NCBI GenBank assembly: GCA_022563075.1
Contig: JADFOC010000137.1
Coordinates: 1-7,073, forward strand
Reading direction: 5' to 3'
Origin: Pseudomonadota bacterium
GTDB taxonomy: Bacteria; Pseudomonadota; Gammaproteobacteria; Pseudomonadales; Pseudohongiellaceae
Length of the DNA stretch: 7,073 bases
Part shown: positions 6,467 through 7,073 of the stretch, one piece after another
Position numbering within the stretch: the first letter of the stretch is position 1
Layout of the letters: each line of letters starts with the position of its first letter
Notes under the pieces: generated by a model
The model's input: only the letters and a program-made list of their open reading frames with translations
What the model was told of the DNA's origin: nothing
The model's database searches: none
Program-made: the position numbers and the translations under genes

Positions 6467-7073
6467 ATGAAATCCATGTACTTGAGGTGGGCCGCATTCT
6501 TCTTTGCGCTATTCCATATTTATTGCAACGTCTTTGCCAGCATCTCGGAATTATGGCTTTCGGCTATTCACTTTGGCGGCTTCTGTGCCATCTGCGCTTT
6601 CATGGCGAACGAATCTGATGAACTGACCCGAAAATCAATCGGCTATTGGGTTAATGTTGCCCTGGCGGTTACCGCCATTCTAACCGCGGCCTATTTAATC
6701 CTGTTTGAAAATGCACTGTATGCCCGTGAAACAGAGTACATACTCAGCGATTATGTGTTCTCGCTTATTGCCATCGGACTGGCAATCGAGTTTACCAGGC
6801 GGACTACCGGCTGGATCATGCCAATACTGATTATTGTCAGTCTCTCCTATATCCTGTTTCTCGGTAGATATATTAACGGTGTCTTTGCGTTTCCGGGCTT
6901 AAGTCTGGAGACGGTGTTATATCGAAGTTTCTTCACCAGCGAAGGCATGTTTGGACTGACCGCGAACATCTCTTCGACCTTCGTCTTCATGTTTATCATT
7001 TTTGGCTCCTTTCTGTTGCGCTCAGGCGCTGGCGATTTTATCGTAGACCTGGCCCAGTGTCTCGCTGGTCGAT
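6467..7073 (+). CDS. TRAP transporter fused permease (DctQ-DctM type), N-terminal part, cut by window end
   Basis: The frame is open from ATG 6467 to the right edge, giving 202 complete codons. The product is strongly hydrophobic, with membrane segments at about 5-25, 27-46, 60-80, 94-110, 115-134 and 168-186. The stretch SFFTSEGMFGLTANISST (154-171) followed by FIIFGSFLLRSGAGDFIVDL (177-196) is typical of the junction where the small DctQ-like part meets the large DctM-like transport domain in fused TRAP permeases. These normally reach 600 residues or more, so roughly two thirds of the gene should lie outside the window. It would form the ion-coupled inner-membrane channel working with the TAXI binding protein just upstream. 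AGGAG at 6447-6451 is 15 bases from the ATG, a long spacing; a second ATG at 6476 is possible, and coupling to the upstream gene is likely. No frame damage is seen. Confidence 0.9.
   Translation, partial: MKSMYLRWAAFFFALFHIYCNVFASISELWLSAIHFGGFCAICAFMANESDELTRKSIGYWVNVALAVTAILTAAYLILFENALYARETEYILSDYVFSLIAIGLAIEFTRRTTGWIMPILIIVSLSYILFLGRYINGVFAFPGLSLETVLYRSFFTSEGMFGLTANISSTFVFMFIIFGSFLLRSGAGDFIVDLAQCLAGR

Overview
The window is one stretch of bacterial chromosome-like DNA with every recognisable gene on the plus strand. Base composition is balanced, genes are tightly packed, and the products carry Gram-negative-style export signals. Together with a TAXI-type TRAP transporter of fused-permease form, this suggests a proteobacterium, perhaps an aquatic gammaproteobacterium; that placement is inference. 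I saw no tRNA, rRNA, CRISPR array, transposase, integrase or phage gene.

Positions 2-5225 hold a compact, probably co-transcribed run of five genes. (1) The 3' part of a gene cut by the left edge encodes two PDZ domains and an aromatic C-terminal tail. (2) and (3) are two exported proteins built from FG-GAP/VCBS-type calcium-binding repeats, probably beta-propellers, which look like old tandem duplicates. (4) is a small protein with two membrane helices. (5) is a membrane-anchored or exported, Gln-rich coiled-coil protein. Gaps are 8 bases, an ATGA overlap, 19 bases, and another ATGA overlap, so translational coupling is likely. All five products have export or membrane signals or domains typical of the cell envelope. 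I do not recognise the set as a named system; it is the best candidate here for something undescribed.

Positions 5226-5421 are an intergenic gap with a weak terminator-like hairpin near its start and a good inverted repeat just upstream of the next gene. From about 5422 a second unit begins: a TAXI-family TRAP substrate-binding protein with a lipoprotein-like signal, then, after 10 bases, the N-terminal 202 codons of a TRAP fused permease (DctQM type) that runs off the right edge. These two should form a sodium- or proton-driven uptake system for a small organic anion. The substrate cannot be read from the sequence. Nothing shows that the two units work together beyond adjacency and shared direction.
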